Source: Flavobacterium frigoris PS1
Lineage (GTDB): Bacteria; Bacteroidota; Bacteroidia; Flavobacteriales; Flavobacteriaceae
Reading direction: 5' to 3'
Assembly: GCF_000252125.1 (NCBI RefSeq)
Contig: NZ_AHKF01000022.1
Span: 1 to 64,000 of the forward strand
DNA: 64,000 nt
The translations under genes were made by a program, and so were the position numbers. Each line of letters starts with the position of its first letter. Within the stretch, counting starts at the first letter, position 1. The notes under the pieces are model-generated. The model searched no databases. It saw only the letters and a program-made list of their open reading frames with translations, and was not told the DNA's origin. Below are positions 54,719-63,361 of this stretch, in pieces.

Positions 54719-55909
54719 CTATCTTTCAAACAATCCTATAGTACCGCCAACCCAATTTTTATCTTTATTGAATTTAACGCCTATCATTTCGCCTCTACTC
54801 AATCGAACTAGGTTGCAAAGTAGAGTAGGTGCGGGATCATTTTTTTTCCAGACGCAAAGGACGCGGACTTCTGCCTTTACTTTCCCTTCAGGTGATTGTA
54901 CAATAGGAATATATTTTACCTTTTTCTGAAGGATGTAGAGTTCTTTTTCAACAACTGCATCGATGTCTTCCTTTCTAACATGGAAAATCACACCTGTTCC
55001 CGAAAAAGAAAACAAGGGCTTCAAAACGTAGTTTTCTAAATCTTCAGGAATTTCCGTTAATTCGCTCAATAAGGTGGTTTCAATGAAATATTTCCCCTTC
55101 AAAAAAGGCAATATGAATTTACTAATCCTAAAAAACCAATTTGGATGTCCTGCCCATTCCACCTCAAGTTCGTCTGAGAAATGGAAGTTTAGTTTCAAAT
55201 CTTTCCGTAAATCTAGTTCATCGAAAATGACCCGATTGTATATCCTCTTTACAAGAATATCAGTACCGTTTTTATCTGTATAAAAAAGTTGTTTTCCTTT
55301 TTTGATTAGTTCGGTGACGCAAACCGTAGGAATCCCCAAATCTCGTTTGCAGTAATAGAAATCAATTTTAGTGTTTTGCTTTTCGGGTTCAATCTCAAGG
55401 AGAATGACATTTTCTTTAGGGTGTTTGTTACAGATTACATCTTCAAGAATGTGGAGATATTCTTCTGGGCTAATCCCATTTATGAATGGTGTCAACTCGT
55501 CCAGAATGGGATATTGTTTTTTGAATTTTTCGAACAAATTCATCTGGTAATTAAACAAGGAAGGGAATCCTTGTACTTCGATTAACTTTGGAATAATACC
55601 ACCATCTTCTTCACATATTCCAAAATCTATAGCTAGAAAAGTACTGTGATCGTCTTCATTAGGTACTTTATGATTTAATTCTAATGATTTGTCAGTAAGT
55701 GATTTAAAATCGTCTTTCTGAATTAAAGCTATAACCTCATTACAACCTTCAATAAGCTGTGACTTTAACGCATTAGAGATGAAAAAAGGTGTTTCCGCCA
55801 ATCGAAAAGTGGGTTCGTAACCAAAATCGGAAGCAATATCATCTTTGAGTTCCTGATATTTCTTTTCTGTAAATTGGGCATTGAATAATTTTCGATATTT
55901 TGGAATCAT
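54719..55909 (-). CDS. ATP-grasp-like ligase, last gene of the amide-ligase operon
   Basis: 396 aa. ATP-grasp features are split over the chain: LAIDFGICEEDGGIIPKLIEVQGFPS (Glu-rich metal region near 95-120), DILVKRIYNRVIF, and YVLKPLFSFSGTGVIFHV with the ATP-binding lysine and glycine-rich loop, then KAEVRVLCVWKK and LVRLSRGEMIGVKFN. The order of motifs suggests a circularly permuted or unusual ATP-grasp. Fifth of five minus-strand genes, 15 bp after the amidotransferase. Substrate unknown. Confidence 0.75.
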   Translation of the reverse strand: MIPKYRKLFNAQFTEKKYQELKDDIASDFGYEPTFRLAETPFFISNALKSQLIEGCNEVIALIQKDDFKSLTDKSLELNHKVPNEDDHSTFLAIDFGICEEDGGIIPKLIEVQGFPSLFNYQMNLFEKFKKQYPILDELTPFINGISPEEYLHILEDVICNKHPKENVILLEIEPEKQNTKIDFYYCKRDLGIPTVCVTELIKKGKQLFYTDKNGTDILVKRIYNRVIFDELDLRKDLKLNFHFSDELEVEWAGHPNWFFRISKFILPFLKGKYFIETTLLSELTEIPEDLENYVLKPLFSFSGTGVIFHVRKEDIDAVVEKELYILQKKVKYIPIVQSPEGKVKAEVRVLCVWKKNDPAPTLLCNLVRLSRGEMIGVKFNKDKNWVGGTIGLFER

Positions 55910-55924
55910 AGAAAAAAAGAATTG

Positions 55925-56755
55925 TTAATTGGACATTGTTTTCTTAGTCTGCAGCAAGTCATTTATTGCCGAGCGAAGAAAATTAGGAATTAAAGTTTCG
56001 TTAGTACGGTATATTTTGTCGTCATCGAGTAGGTCCTCAAGCATATTGCGAAACTTTCTTTTCCCCTTCATATCTCTTATTTTTTCTTTGACTTCTTTAT
56101 TTCTTAGATGGGAAATAAAACTTACAGGGTCTGCTTCAGGGTGAAATTGAGTTCCTACAAAATAGTCTGTAAAACGTACCGCCATTATAGCACGTTCATA
56201 TTGAACGTGGTCCCTGATTTTTTCTAAAGAAATTATTTTTGCGCCTTTCTTTTTAAAAACACTTAATTTGGGCTGAACTACCTGATAATCTCTAGAATCT
56301 ATTGCATAAAAAGGATCATCTAATCTTGCAAAAAGAGGATCTGTAAGTCCTTCTTTGGTTTTGTGCATTGTCATAACCCCAAATGAAGTATCATTCCTTT
56401 TAGTAATTTCAGCTAGACCAAAGTGTTTACAAGCCATTTGAAAAGAGTGGCAAATAAATAGAACATGCTTTTTCACCGGATTTTCAATGTTCCATTTGCT
56501 CAATGCATCAATAAATTCGTAATATTTTATATCCCAATCACCATCGCCAATTAATGGATTTCCGGGACCTCCTGTAGATATATAGATGTCAAATTTGTTA
56601 ATTTCTGGCAATTCACACTTCCCTCTGACATCAAATATTTTGAGGCTCACAAAAGGATTAAACCTGTTTACGATGTCAATAATACAGCGCATTCCTTGAT
56701 TCGGCACACCGTCGTACATGTCTAAAATAGCGATTGTTAAGGTCTTGTTATTCAT
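55925..56755 (-). CDS. Class I glutamine amidotransferase-like protein
   Basis: 276 aa. The triad is intact: C102 in VLFICHSFQMA, H205 and E207 in GTQFHPEAD. STGGPGNPLIGDGDWD supplies the oxyanion-hole region. The last ~55 residues are basic and helical, not typical of stand-alone amidotransferases. It may supply ammonia to one of the ligases, or act as a peptidase/amidase on a gamma-glutamyl product. Confidence 0.85.
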   Translation of the reverse strand: MNNKTLTIAILDMYDGVPNQGMRCIIDIVNRFNPFVSLKIFDVRGKCELPEINKFDIYISTGGPGNPLIGDGDWDIKYYEFIDALSKWNIENPVKKHVLFICHSFQMACKHFGLAEITKRNDTSFGVMTMHKTKEGLTDPLFARLDDPFYAIDSRDYQVVQPKLSVFKKKGAKIISLEKIRDHVQYERAIMAVRFTDYFVGTQFHPEADPVSFISHLRNKEVKEKIRDMKGKRKFRNMLEDLLDDDKIYRTNETLIPNFLRSAINDLLQTKKTMSN

Positions 56756-56799
56756 GGATATTCTCTAATAAAAGTGGATTGCAAATATAATCTAATATA

Positions 56800-57906
56800 T
56801 CATAACCCTTTGGTAAATTCGTCAGTTATGAAATCTACGACCTTTGTGAGGTCATTTGTTTCTTTAAAAACAGACAGTTGTTTGGCTGCTCCTGTTCCAT
56901 TTTTCAAGATTTGGTGCACATAATTAATATGTTCTCGACTTCCCAATTCGTCGACTACATCGTCTACGAAATCCAATAGTTCTAATATTAACATTCTTGT
57001 TTCTACTTCTTTTTGTAGTCCAAAATCAATCATATGTCCTTCGATTCCATAACGGGCAGCGCGAAATTTATTTTCTTTTATAAGAGCTAATCGATAGATA
57101 TTGAAGCTCATATTGTTTAAATTTAGTTTGTATAACTTAGCTACAACTGCTTGTATTACAGATACAATACACATAGTCTCCTCCACCGTTAAACTCATGT
57201 CGCAAATACGAAATTCAATGGTGTCATAAAAGGGGTGCAAACGTAAATCCCACCATATTTTTTTAGGGTTGTCAATGCAATTCGTTTTTACTAAGGTGTC
57301 CAAGAAATTATCGTAAGAGGCAAGCGAGTCAAAATATTCTGGCAGTCCAGTTCTTGGAAATTTGTCAAAAACCTTAGTTCTAAAAGATTTGTAACCTGTT
57401 TGCCTCCCTTCCCAAAAAGGAGAGTTAGTGGATAGCGCAAAAATATGTGGCAAAAAATAGCAGGCTTGATTCATCAATTGCAGACCAATTTCGCGATTTT
57501 CAATTCCCACATGGCAATGCATTCCAAAAATTAAATTGGAACGCGCGGCATCTTGTAATTCATTTACGATATTATGGTAACGCGGATCATCAGTTATCGG
57601 TTGGTCTTGCCATTTGGAAAATGGATGCGTTCCAGCTCCACCTACGATTAAATTTTGCTTATCAGCTAATTCAACAATTTTGGTTCTTAAAAACTTAATT
57701 TCCTTTTCGGCTTCAGCAACATTTTTACAAATGTTTGTGCCCACTTCAACAACAGATTGATGCATTTCTGATTTCACCTGTTCATTCAATATTATTTTGG
57801 CTCCGTCAACAATCTTTGACAAATGGGAGCGAAGGTCTCTTGTTTCAGGATCTATAATTTGATATTCTTCTTCAACACCAAGTGTGAAAGCAGGTAGTTT
57901 TTTCAT
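56800..57906 (-). CDS. GCS2-type carboxylate-amine ligase (YbdK-like)
   Basis: 368 aa. FTLGVEEEYQIIDPETRDL opens the GCS2 (glutamate-cysteine ligase type 2) fold; EMHQSVVEVGTNIC, GGAGTHPFSKW, GMHCHVGIENRE and EFRICDMSLTVEETM follow. Members ligate the gamma-carboxyl of glutamate, or a similar acid, to an amine with ATP. Length matches YbdK. Third gene of the operon; the 131-bp upstream gap holds a possible structured element. Confidence 0.9.
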   Translation of the reverse strand: MKKLPAFTLGVEEEYQIIDPETRDLRSHLSKIVDGAKIILNEQVKSEMHQSVVEVGTNICKNVAEAEKEIKFLRTKIVELADKQNLIVGGAGTHPFSKWQDQPITDDPRYHNIVNELQDAARSNLIFGMHCHVGIENREIGLQLMNQACYFLPHIFALSTNSPFWEGRQTGYKSFRTKVFDKFPRTGLPEYFDSLASYDNFLDTLVKTNCIDNPKKIWWDLRLHPFYDTIEFRICDMSLTVEETMCIVSVIQAVVAKLYKLNLNNMSFNIYRLALIKENKFRAARYGIEGHMIDFGLQKEVETRMLILELLDFVDDVVDELGSREHINYVHQILKNGTGAAKQLSVFKETNDLTKVVDFITDEFTKGL

Positions 57907-58037
57907 TTTAAATTTTTTAGGAGCTTTTTACTTCATCAGCTTGTGACGCTCGAACCCTTTTTTCTGTTTCAATCGGCGTAAAAAGCGGCATTTGAACTTC
58001 AAACAGGGCTATGGCTCACTGATTCCTCTTAGTTATT
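57907..58037 (-). other. Gap with possible degenerate Flavo-1-like element
   Basis: Read on minus, it starts AGCCCTG (58010-58004), runs through a TTTGAAGTTCAAA palindrome (58003-57991) and contains AAAAAAGGGTTCGAGCG further on, similar to AAAAG-ATTGAAGCG of the Flavo-1-like element at 6024. The outer pairing partner CAGG...AGCT is not conserved. AAACAG/CTGTTT (58006-58001 with 57969-57964) can form a 6-bp stem. Confidence 0.3.
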
Positions 58038-58985
58038 TTATTTACCCGCCACTGCATCTTTCATAAAAGTTCCCCAAGTCAAATTCATTTTGCCAGGTTT
58101 GTGTTTTTTTGCTGCAGCGATAGCCATTTTAGCTGATTCTTCAACTACCCATTCAAAATTTTCAGCACCTACAGAAGTCAACTCTGCATCTGGAGCAGGA
58201 TTTCCAAAATCAATGGCATACGGAATACCATCACGAACAGCAAATTCTACGGTATTAAAGTCATAACCTAAACCTTCGCAAAGTTTCAATGTATAGTCTT
58301 TAACCGTAGCTAATAATTTCTTATCAGTTGGTGGTCCATCTAATACATAGCGCAAATGAGGTTGATTTCTCGGCTCGTACTGCATAATTCGAACCGCTTT
58401 ACGACCTAAACAATAAACTCTGAAATACTCCGTAAAAACGATCTCTTCTTGAAGCATCATTACAAGTTGTCCTGTTTCCTGATGCTTTTCCCAAAACTCT
58501 TCTTTATTTTCAAGGCGGTAGACATTTTTCCAACCACCGCCAGCGTAAGGCTTCATGTATGCAGGGAATTTTATGTAGTCAAAAATCCCTTCCCAATCCA
58601 TAGGAAACGTAAGGTTTCTAAATGATTTTTCTGATGTATCTGTTGGGTGTTGTGCAGAAGGTAACAATACCGTATTTGGTAACGGTACGCCTAAGGTGTC
58701 AGCCAATGAATTATTAAAAAATTTATCGTCAGCACTCCACCAGAAAGGGTTGTTTATTACATTGGTTCCAGTTAAAGCTGCATTTTTAAGGTAAGCACGA
58801 TAAAACGGGACATCTTGGGAAATACGGTCAATGATGACGGCGTATTCACCATCTTTATTTTGAACCACTTTGTCAATTGAAACCGCTTCTGCGATAATTC
58901 CTTTCGGGTTTTTTGAATTTACGCGATCTATAAATGCTTGCGGGAAGGTGTCTTCCATTCCAAATAAAATTCCAATTTTTTTCAT
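58038..58985 (-). CDS. ATP-grasp ligase (D-Ala-D-Ala-ligase-like fold)
   Basis: 315 aa. N-terminal KKIGILFGMEDTFPQAFID and NNPFWWSADDKFFNNSLADTLGVPLPN, then FPAYMKPYAGGGWKNVYRL with the ATP-binding Lys and Gly loop, and NTVEFAVRDGIPYAIDFGNPAPDAE with the metal-binding acid/Asn residues. Good match to the ATP-grasp fold with peptide-ligase-like ends. Second of five genes; substrate unknown. Confidence 0.88.
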   Translation of the reverse strand: MKKIGILFGMEDTFPQAFIDRVNSKNPKGIIAEAVSIDKVVQNKDGEYAVIIDRISQDVPFYRAYLKNAALTGTNVINNPFWWSADDKFFNNSLADTLGVPLPNTVLLPSAQHPTDTSEKSFRNLTFPMDWEGIFDYIKFPAYMKPYAGGGWKNVYRLENKEEFWEKHQETGQLVMMLQEEIVFTEYFRVYCLGRKAVRIMQYEPRNQPHLRYVLDGPPTDKKLLATVKDYTLKLCEGLGYDFNTVEFAVRDGIPYAIDFGNPAPDAELTSVGAENFEWVVEESAKMAIAAAKKHKPGKMNLTWGTFMKDAVAGK

Positions 58986-59043
58986 TCTTAAATTTTTATC
59001 TTAATGTATACTTTTATTTATTTTTTGATCTTGGCGACTAAGA

Positions 59044-59757
59044 CTAAAAAAACTTGACTCTTGACAGGTAATGTGGAAACATTTCTTTCCAAACGGGCCA
59101 ATCGTGCTTTTTATCTTGGCGAATATCTAGCCAATTGTGAATGTTTCTATCGTTTAACACTTTACTGAGCTTCAAGTTATAATCAAGACAAACGTCCCAA
59201 TTAGAAGTTCCTAATACAATATCCATTTTCCATAATTCGGAATCATTTAGTCCGTATAAATAATCCTCCGGACTATTGTAATATACGTCGTCATTATGAA
59301 AACCATCCATAAAACTTTTTATACTGAATGCACCACTCATCGAGAACATATGACTTACATATCCAGGATGTCTAAAAGCAAAATTGGCAGCATGATATCC
59401 TCCAAAACTTGCTCCGGCAACTATGACCTTTCCAGCAGGGGTATTGTTTTTTACCTTTTCTACAATTTCATGGCAGATCATCTTATCGTATCGCACATGA
59501 TTTTCTATACGATGGATTGGGTAAATGTTCTTGTTGTAGAAACTATCTTTGTCGATACTATCAGGACAATAGATTTGTATTAACCCTTGTTCTACGTACC
59601 ATTTAGCTGCATCTATCAACCCCATATCCTTATTCTCATGGAAACTTCCCATTGAAGTGGGAAATAGAATCACTGGGTATCCGGAATGTCCAAAAACTAA
59701 CATTTCGATCTCTCTATTTAGGTTAGGAGAATACCATTTGAAATACTCTTCTTTCAT
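59044..59757 (-). CDS. Esterase-D-like alpha/beta hydrolase
   Basis: 237 aa. GHSGYPVILFPTSMGSFHEN near the N-terminus, nucleophile serine in VIVAGASFGGYHAANFAFRHP, and a C-terminal His in DKKHDWPVWKEMFPHYL, typical of the esterase-D/putative-esterase family. No signal peptide. First gene of the ligase operon, 58 bp before the ATP-grasp gene. The sister hydrolase at 37644 also belongs to an ATP-grasp operon. Confidence 0.88.
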   Translation of the reverse strand: MKEEYFKWYSPNLNREIEMLVFGHSGYPVILFPTSMGSFHENKDMGLIDAAKWYVEQGLIQIYCPDSIDKDSFYNKNIYPIHRIENHVRYDKMICHEIVEKVKNNTPAGKVIVAGASFGGYHAANFAFRHPGYVSHMFSMSGAFSIKSFMDGFHNDDVYYNSPEDYLYGLNDSELWKMDIVLGTSNWDVCLDYNLKLSKVLNDRNIHNWLDIRQDKKHDWPVWKEMFPHYLSRVKFF

Positions 59758-59889
59758 AATATATTTTTAACAATTATAATAAAAAATATTTAATAAATGT
59801 AATAAAAAAGCGAGTACATTCCGTTTTTAAGCTTATTAAACAAAAGAATTATGGAATAGTTAGTAAACATCTATAATAATGGGAATAGA

Positions 59890-60294
59890 CTATTTAGCGC
59901 TGCTACTTTCAAACAATTGTATTTGACTTCGCAATCTTTCGATGAGCATGGTCATCATTCTTTTGTTAAGACTGGAAGAGTTTCTTATATATACTGAGTA
60001 TTCTTCGGCAGTAAATAATCCAATGATCATCCCCTTTAAAGCATTTCGATATTTAATATCTTTCTGGATTGAATTTTCTATTGCAGCTAATTTTTTCTCT
60101 GTTGATTGGGAATAAAAATCACTCTTATATTTGGTTATATAGTTCCTGAAAGAGGCAATGAACAGATCATTTTGAAGTTTGAGGATAGGACGAAGCACCT
60201 CATTTTGGAAGCTTTCATCAGAGGAGGATTGGATGCTTACTGAACCTATTGTTTCTCCACGGAATTCTTTTAAAAATACATCTCTTTGTGTCAT
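59890..60294 (-). CDS. Hypothetical helical protein
   Basis: 134 aa, no signal peptide, mostly helical with charged heptad-like stretches (NEVLRPILKLQNDLFIASFRNYITKYKSDF). I do not recognise a family. Divergent from the thioesterase at 60362 with 67 bp between starts; the segment 60335-60342 (TATTTTCG) is a near -7 element for the thioesterase. Possibly related to regulation of its neighbour, without evidence. Confidence 0.6.
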   Translation of the reverse strand: MTQRDVFLKEFRGETIGSVSIQSSSDESFQNEVLRPILKLQNDLFIASFRNYITKYKSDFYSQSTEKKLAAIENSIQKDIKYRNALKGMIIGLFTAEEYSVYIRNSSSLNKRMMTMLIERLRSQIQLFESSSAK

Positions 60295-60361
60295 TTTTTT
60301 CTTTAAAATTAAAAAAAAATTAGCTGAGATGTGTTATTTTCGCATTACTAAAATAAAAAAT

Positions 60362-60748
60362 ATGCGATTTCACACCAGAAAATGGGTAAAACCCGAAGAC
60401 TTGAATCCAAACGGAACTTTATTTGGCGGTCAGTTATTAGCTTGGATAGACGAAGAATTGGCTTTATATAGCATTATCCAATTAGAAAATTCAAGAGTGG
60501 TTACTAAGCACATGTCCGAAATTAATTTTACAAGTTCAGCAAAACAGGGCGACATTATCGAAATTGGTATTGCTGTTGCTAAGTTTGGAAAAACATCCCT
60601 AACGCTTAAATGTGAAGTTCGAAACATGATGACTCGTGAAACGATTATTACTATCGACAGCACTACAATGGTCAACCTAGGAGCTGATGGAAAACCAAAA
60701 GCTCATGGAAAAACACAGATTGAATTCGTTAAAGACCGAATTAATTAG
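60362..60748 (+). CDS. Acyl-CoA thioesterase, hot-dog fold (YciA/BACH-like)
   Basis: 128 aa from ATG 60362. MRFHTRKWVKPEDLNPNGTLFGGQLLAWIDEE shows NPNGTLFGG and the catalytic Asp region on the hot-dog helix; INFTSSAKQGDIIEIG and GKTSLTLKCEVRN follow. The usual YciA/BACH single-domain size. Hydrolyses acyl-CoA thioesters in the cytoplasm. The longer in-frame reading to 60179 is antisense to the hypothetical gene and is rejected. Confidence 0.9.
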   Translation: MRFHTRKWVKPEDLNPNGTLFGGQLLAWIDEELALYSIIQLENSRVVTKHMSEINFTSSAKQGDIIEIGIAVAKFGKTSLTLKCEVRNMMTRETIITIDSTTMVNLGADGKPKAHGKTQIEFVKDRIN

Positions 60749-60752
60749 AAAA

Positions 60753-61075
60753 TTACTCTAATATTTGCATTCCTTTATTGATGACGTTGTGATCAACAAA
60801 GATATGGTCATGATAAAAACGCTGCAATCACATTACAGCTAATGCCATTTTTAGCAAGTACATTAGAAAAATCCGCCGTTAGCCCAACTGCTTGTAAGGA
60901 AGATTAGACGGTCAAAGTAATCCAGGCAGAAATTAATGAATAGTCTAATTTTAAATTATCTGCCAATTCTTTTTTGATGACAACAGTGGTTCCTTCTTTT
61001 TCCTCGAAAACTAAAATTACTTGCTCATGCTTAATATCCCTTAAGTCACGAATACTACAAAAACCATGAAACCCC
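60753..61075 (-). pseudogene. Decayed ACT-domain protein gene
   Basis: Reading minus from about 61070: FCSIRDLRDIKHEQVILVFE and TVVIKKELADNLKLDYSLI...WITLTV, then an in-frame stop in place of His, SSLQAVGLTADFSNVLAKNG, and a one-base shift in GCGTTTTTATCATG, after which YHDHIFVDHNVINKGMQILE and a TAA (60755-60753) appear in the other frame. These are the conserved parts of the ACT_7/ACT_3 amino-acid-binding family. The first ~60 residues are missing; the 5' end runs into the hairpin at 61059-61103. So one stop, one frameshift and an N-terminal truncation. Confidence 0.8.
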
Positions 61076-61103
61076 AATATTATGTTGGGGTTTCATGGTT
61101 TTT
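61059..61103. terminator. Hairpin terminator after the GNAT gene
   Basis: A perfect 19-bp stem: A5-CCATGAAACCCCAA (61059-61077) and TTGGGGTTTCATGG-T5 (61085-61103), 7-base loop, with A/T tails on both sides. On minus it lies 45 bases after the GNAT stop. It overlaps the 5' remnant of the ACT pseudogene. Confidence 0.85.
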
Positions 61104-61147
61104 AATAAAGTTTCCAAATTTTCTTCTGTTGCTATATTTCAAAATGT

Positions 61148-61717
61148 TTAATTAGCTTTCAGTTTACTTGTTTTTCTCTCGTCCGTTTCTAAAATGGCGT
61201 ATTCATAATTATCAGACCATCCTGATTTTAGAGGAAGCGTTTGTCTTGCATGGCCTTCTCGTGTCATGCCTACTTTTTCAAGCACTTTTATAGATCCTAT
61301 GTTTTCTATTGCACAGCCTGCTGCAATACGGTGTAGTTTTAAGTTATAAAAACCAAAATCTAAAATTAAATTTAAGGCTTCGGTTGCATATCCTTTTCCC
61401 CAATAATCTATATTCAGCTTGTAATAAACCTCTGCGTTATTGTACTTTTTGGAACCTAAGTTGAACCCAAGTAAACCTATAAATGTTCCTGTATTTAATT
61501 CTTCAATAGCAAAAGTATAGTTTACAATATCCTGCTGTTGATTAGCTGTAATTTGTGGAGTAATAATTTTTTTAGTAGCCTTAATATCATCTGGAATTCC
61601 CAGTGTATTATATTTATCGGTTTCCAGTAGGGAATGTAAGGCATGGATAGCATTCAAATCAGAAGACTCTATTAACCTTAGTTTTAATCTTTCGCTAAAC
61701 AACTCTATCGTCTTCAT
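61148..61717 (-). CDS. GNAT acetyltransferase, RimJ/RimL type
   Basis: 189 aa. N-terminal SERLKLRLIESSDLNAIHAL, then EVYYKLNIDYWGKGYATEALNLILDFGFY with the acetyl-CoA Q/RxxGxG-like loop (WGKGYATEA), and LHRIAAGCAIENIGSIKVLEKVGMTREGHARQ. This is the pattern of ribosomal-protein-alanine N-acetyltransferase-like enzymes; true substrate unknown. 14 bp after the mscS-type gene, so probably co-transcribed. Confidence 0.9.
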   Translation of the reverse strand: MKTIELFSERLKLRLIESSDLNAIHALHSLLETDKYNTLGIPDDIKATKKIITPQITANQQQDIVNYTFAIEELNTGTFIGLLGFNLGSKKYNNAEVYYKLNIDYWGKGYATEALNLILDFGFYNLKLHRIAAGCAIENIGSIKVLEKVGMTREGHARQTLPLKSGWSDNYEYAILETDERKTSKLKAN

Positions 61718-61731
61718 GGTAATACAAATTT

Positions 61732-62988
61732 TTATTTTAGATATTCTTTTTCTGATGGCAATTCAAATACTTCTAGATCAAAGTACTTTACCGATGAAAA
61801 AATATGGTCAAAAACATCTGACATCACGTACTCATAATTTTCCCATCTTTTATCACTTGAAAAAGCGTAAATTTCTATAGGAACACCATGTGATGTAGAC
61901 TGTAATTGGCGGCACATCATAATCATTTCTTGATTTAATGCCGGATGACTGCGCAAGTATTGTGTGATATATTTTCTAAACAAACCAAGATTAGTAAGGT
62001 TTCTACCATTGATAGGAAGTGCCTTATTAATAGAGTTATTTATGTTGAATGTGTCAATATCTTTTTTTTGGGTATCAATATAATCACTGATCAGGGTTAT
62101 GTTCTTTAATTTCGACAACTCCTCTTCTTCAAGAAAACGGATACTGCTTGTTTTAATAAGGATATGTCTCTTAATTCGGCGTCCATCAGAATTAAGCATT
62201 CCTCTCCAGTTTTGGAAAGAATCAGAACTCAAACTATACGTTGGGATAGTTGTGGTGGTATTGTCAAAATTTCGAACTTTAACAGTGGTTAAATTGATTT
62301 CGATTACGTCTCCATCAGCGCCAAATTTGTCCATTGTTACCCAATCGCCTATTCGAATCATATCATTTACCGAAACCTGTACACTGGCTACAAAACCAAG
62401 AATAATGTCTCTGAAAATTAATATTATTAATGCAGATACGGCTCCGAAAGTAGTTAGGATTTCTGTATGGTTGATCTCAAAAAGTCGGGAGATGATTACA
62501 GTAATTCCCACCATCCAAAGCACAATCATGATAACCTGAATGAAACTATCAATGGGCTTGTCGCTGTAGCGTGCCTTTAGTTTTAAATAATCCCGTAATG
62601 CATTAAATATAGTTCTGATAATCCATAAAACCAAAACAACGATATATATACTTACCAGCTTACCAAAAACACCTTCCCAATATTCGTATTTAGCCAGAAT
62701 TATAGGAACTGATTTATAAATAAATAAAAGTGGAATAAGATGCGCGATGTATTTAGCGGTTTTATTGGTGACCAATAAATCATCGAATTTTGTTTTGGTT
62801 TTCTGGGCTATAAATACCATAACCGTTACCAAAATAAGACGAAACACTACATACATAACGTAGGACAATAAGCATAGAATAGCTATGTTGAAAATCAAAC
62901 TTATATAGGACGCAAAGTTGTAACTCATTCCCCATTTTCGAAAAATAGGGTAGAGGAAACCAAATGTTTTTTCGATGAATTTATACAT
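61732..62988 (-). CDS. MscS-family mechanosensitive channel (YbdG-like)
   Basis: 418 aa. About five membrane helices in the first ~205 residues, then the pore helix and beta domain GAVSALIILIFRDIILGFVASVQVSVNDMIRIGDWVTM, VIEINLTTVKVRNFDNTTTTIPTYSL, typical of YbdG/MscM-like channels. C-terminal cytoplasmic vestibule to 418. Overlaps the DUF3817 gene by 8 bp. Releases osmolytes on hypoosmotic shock. Confidence 0.92.
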   Translation of the reverse strand: MYKFIEKTFGFLYPIFRKWGMSYNFASYISLIFNIAILCLLSYVMYVVFRLILVTVMVFIAQKTKTKFDDLLVTNKTAKYIAHLIPLLFIYKSVPIILAKYEYWEGVFGKLVSIYIVVLVLWIIRTIFNALRDYLKLKARYSDKPIDSFIQVIMIVLWMVGITVIISRLFEINHTEILTTFGAVSALIILIFRDIILGFVASVQVSVNDMIRIGDWVTMDKFGADGDVIEINLTTVKVRNFDNTTTTIPTYSLSSDSFQNWRGMLNSDGRRIKRHILIKTSSIRFLEEEELSKLKNITLISDYIDTQKKDIDTFNINNSINKALPINGRNLTNLGLFRKYITQYLRSHPALNQEMIMMCRQLQSTSHGVPIEIYAFSSDKRWENYEYVMSDVFDHIFSSVKYFDLEVFELPSEKEYLK

Positions 62989-63265
62989 TTTTCAAGTATT
63001 TCTTTTCAACGTAAAAAGCGCCAAAAGGAATTAAAGAAGCAGCTAGAATAATAGCTAAAGTTTTTAGTGACCATTTTTGCGATTTTTTCACAAGAATTGC
63101 CAATAAAACGTAGGCAATAAATAAGACTCCATGGCTCATCCCAATAGGGTATAATAAAGTATGGTACAGTTCGAAATTTGATGGCTTGATAAAAAGCATA
63201 TTTGAAAATAATACCAAATATGAAATTCCCTCTAGGACTGCTGTAATCTTAAAAATCTTGAGCAT
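62981..63265 (-). CDS. DUF3817 small membrane protein
   Basis: 94 aa with three membrane helices. LKIFKITAVLEGISYLVLF and YHTLLYPIGMSHGVLFIAYVLLA are the DUF3817 signature, followed by FGAFYVEKKYLK. Function unknown. Its last 8 bases overlap the start of the mechanosensitive channel gene, suggesting translational coupling. Confidence 0.88.
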   Translation of the reverse strand: MLKIFKITAVLEGISYLVLFSNMLFIKPSNFELYHTLLYPIGMSHGVLFIAYVLLAILVKKSQKWSLKTLAIILAASLIPFGAFYVEKKYLKNV

Positions 63266-63308
63266 TTAATTTTTTTTAAGTAATAATTTACAAAATTAAG
63301 TATTATGA

Positions 63309-63342
63309 TTGAAGTATTCAATCCCAAAGTAATTTACTTTTG
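63309..63342 (+). promoter_or_regulatory. Promoter of the DUF6155 gene
   Basis: TTG (63309-63311), 23-bp spacer, TACTTTTG (63335-63342), a full match to the -7 consensus. Start near 63349, which makes ATG 63362 the real start and excludes the in-frame ATG at 63305. Confidence 0.65.
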
Positions 63343-63361
63343 TAAATCTGAAACAGTTATA

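Noticed and set aside
62099..62539. 146-codon reading on plus inside the mechanosensitive channel gene
   Set aside because: Antisense shadow rich in Ser/Ile with no domain.
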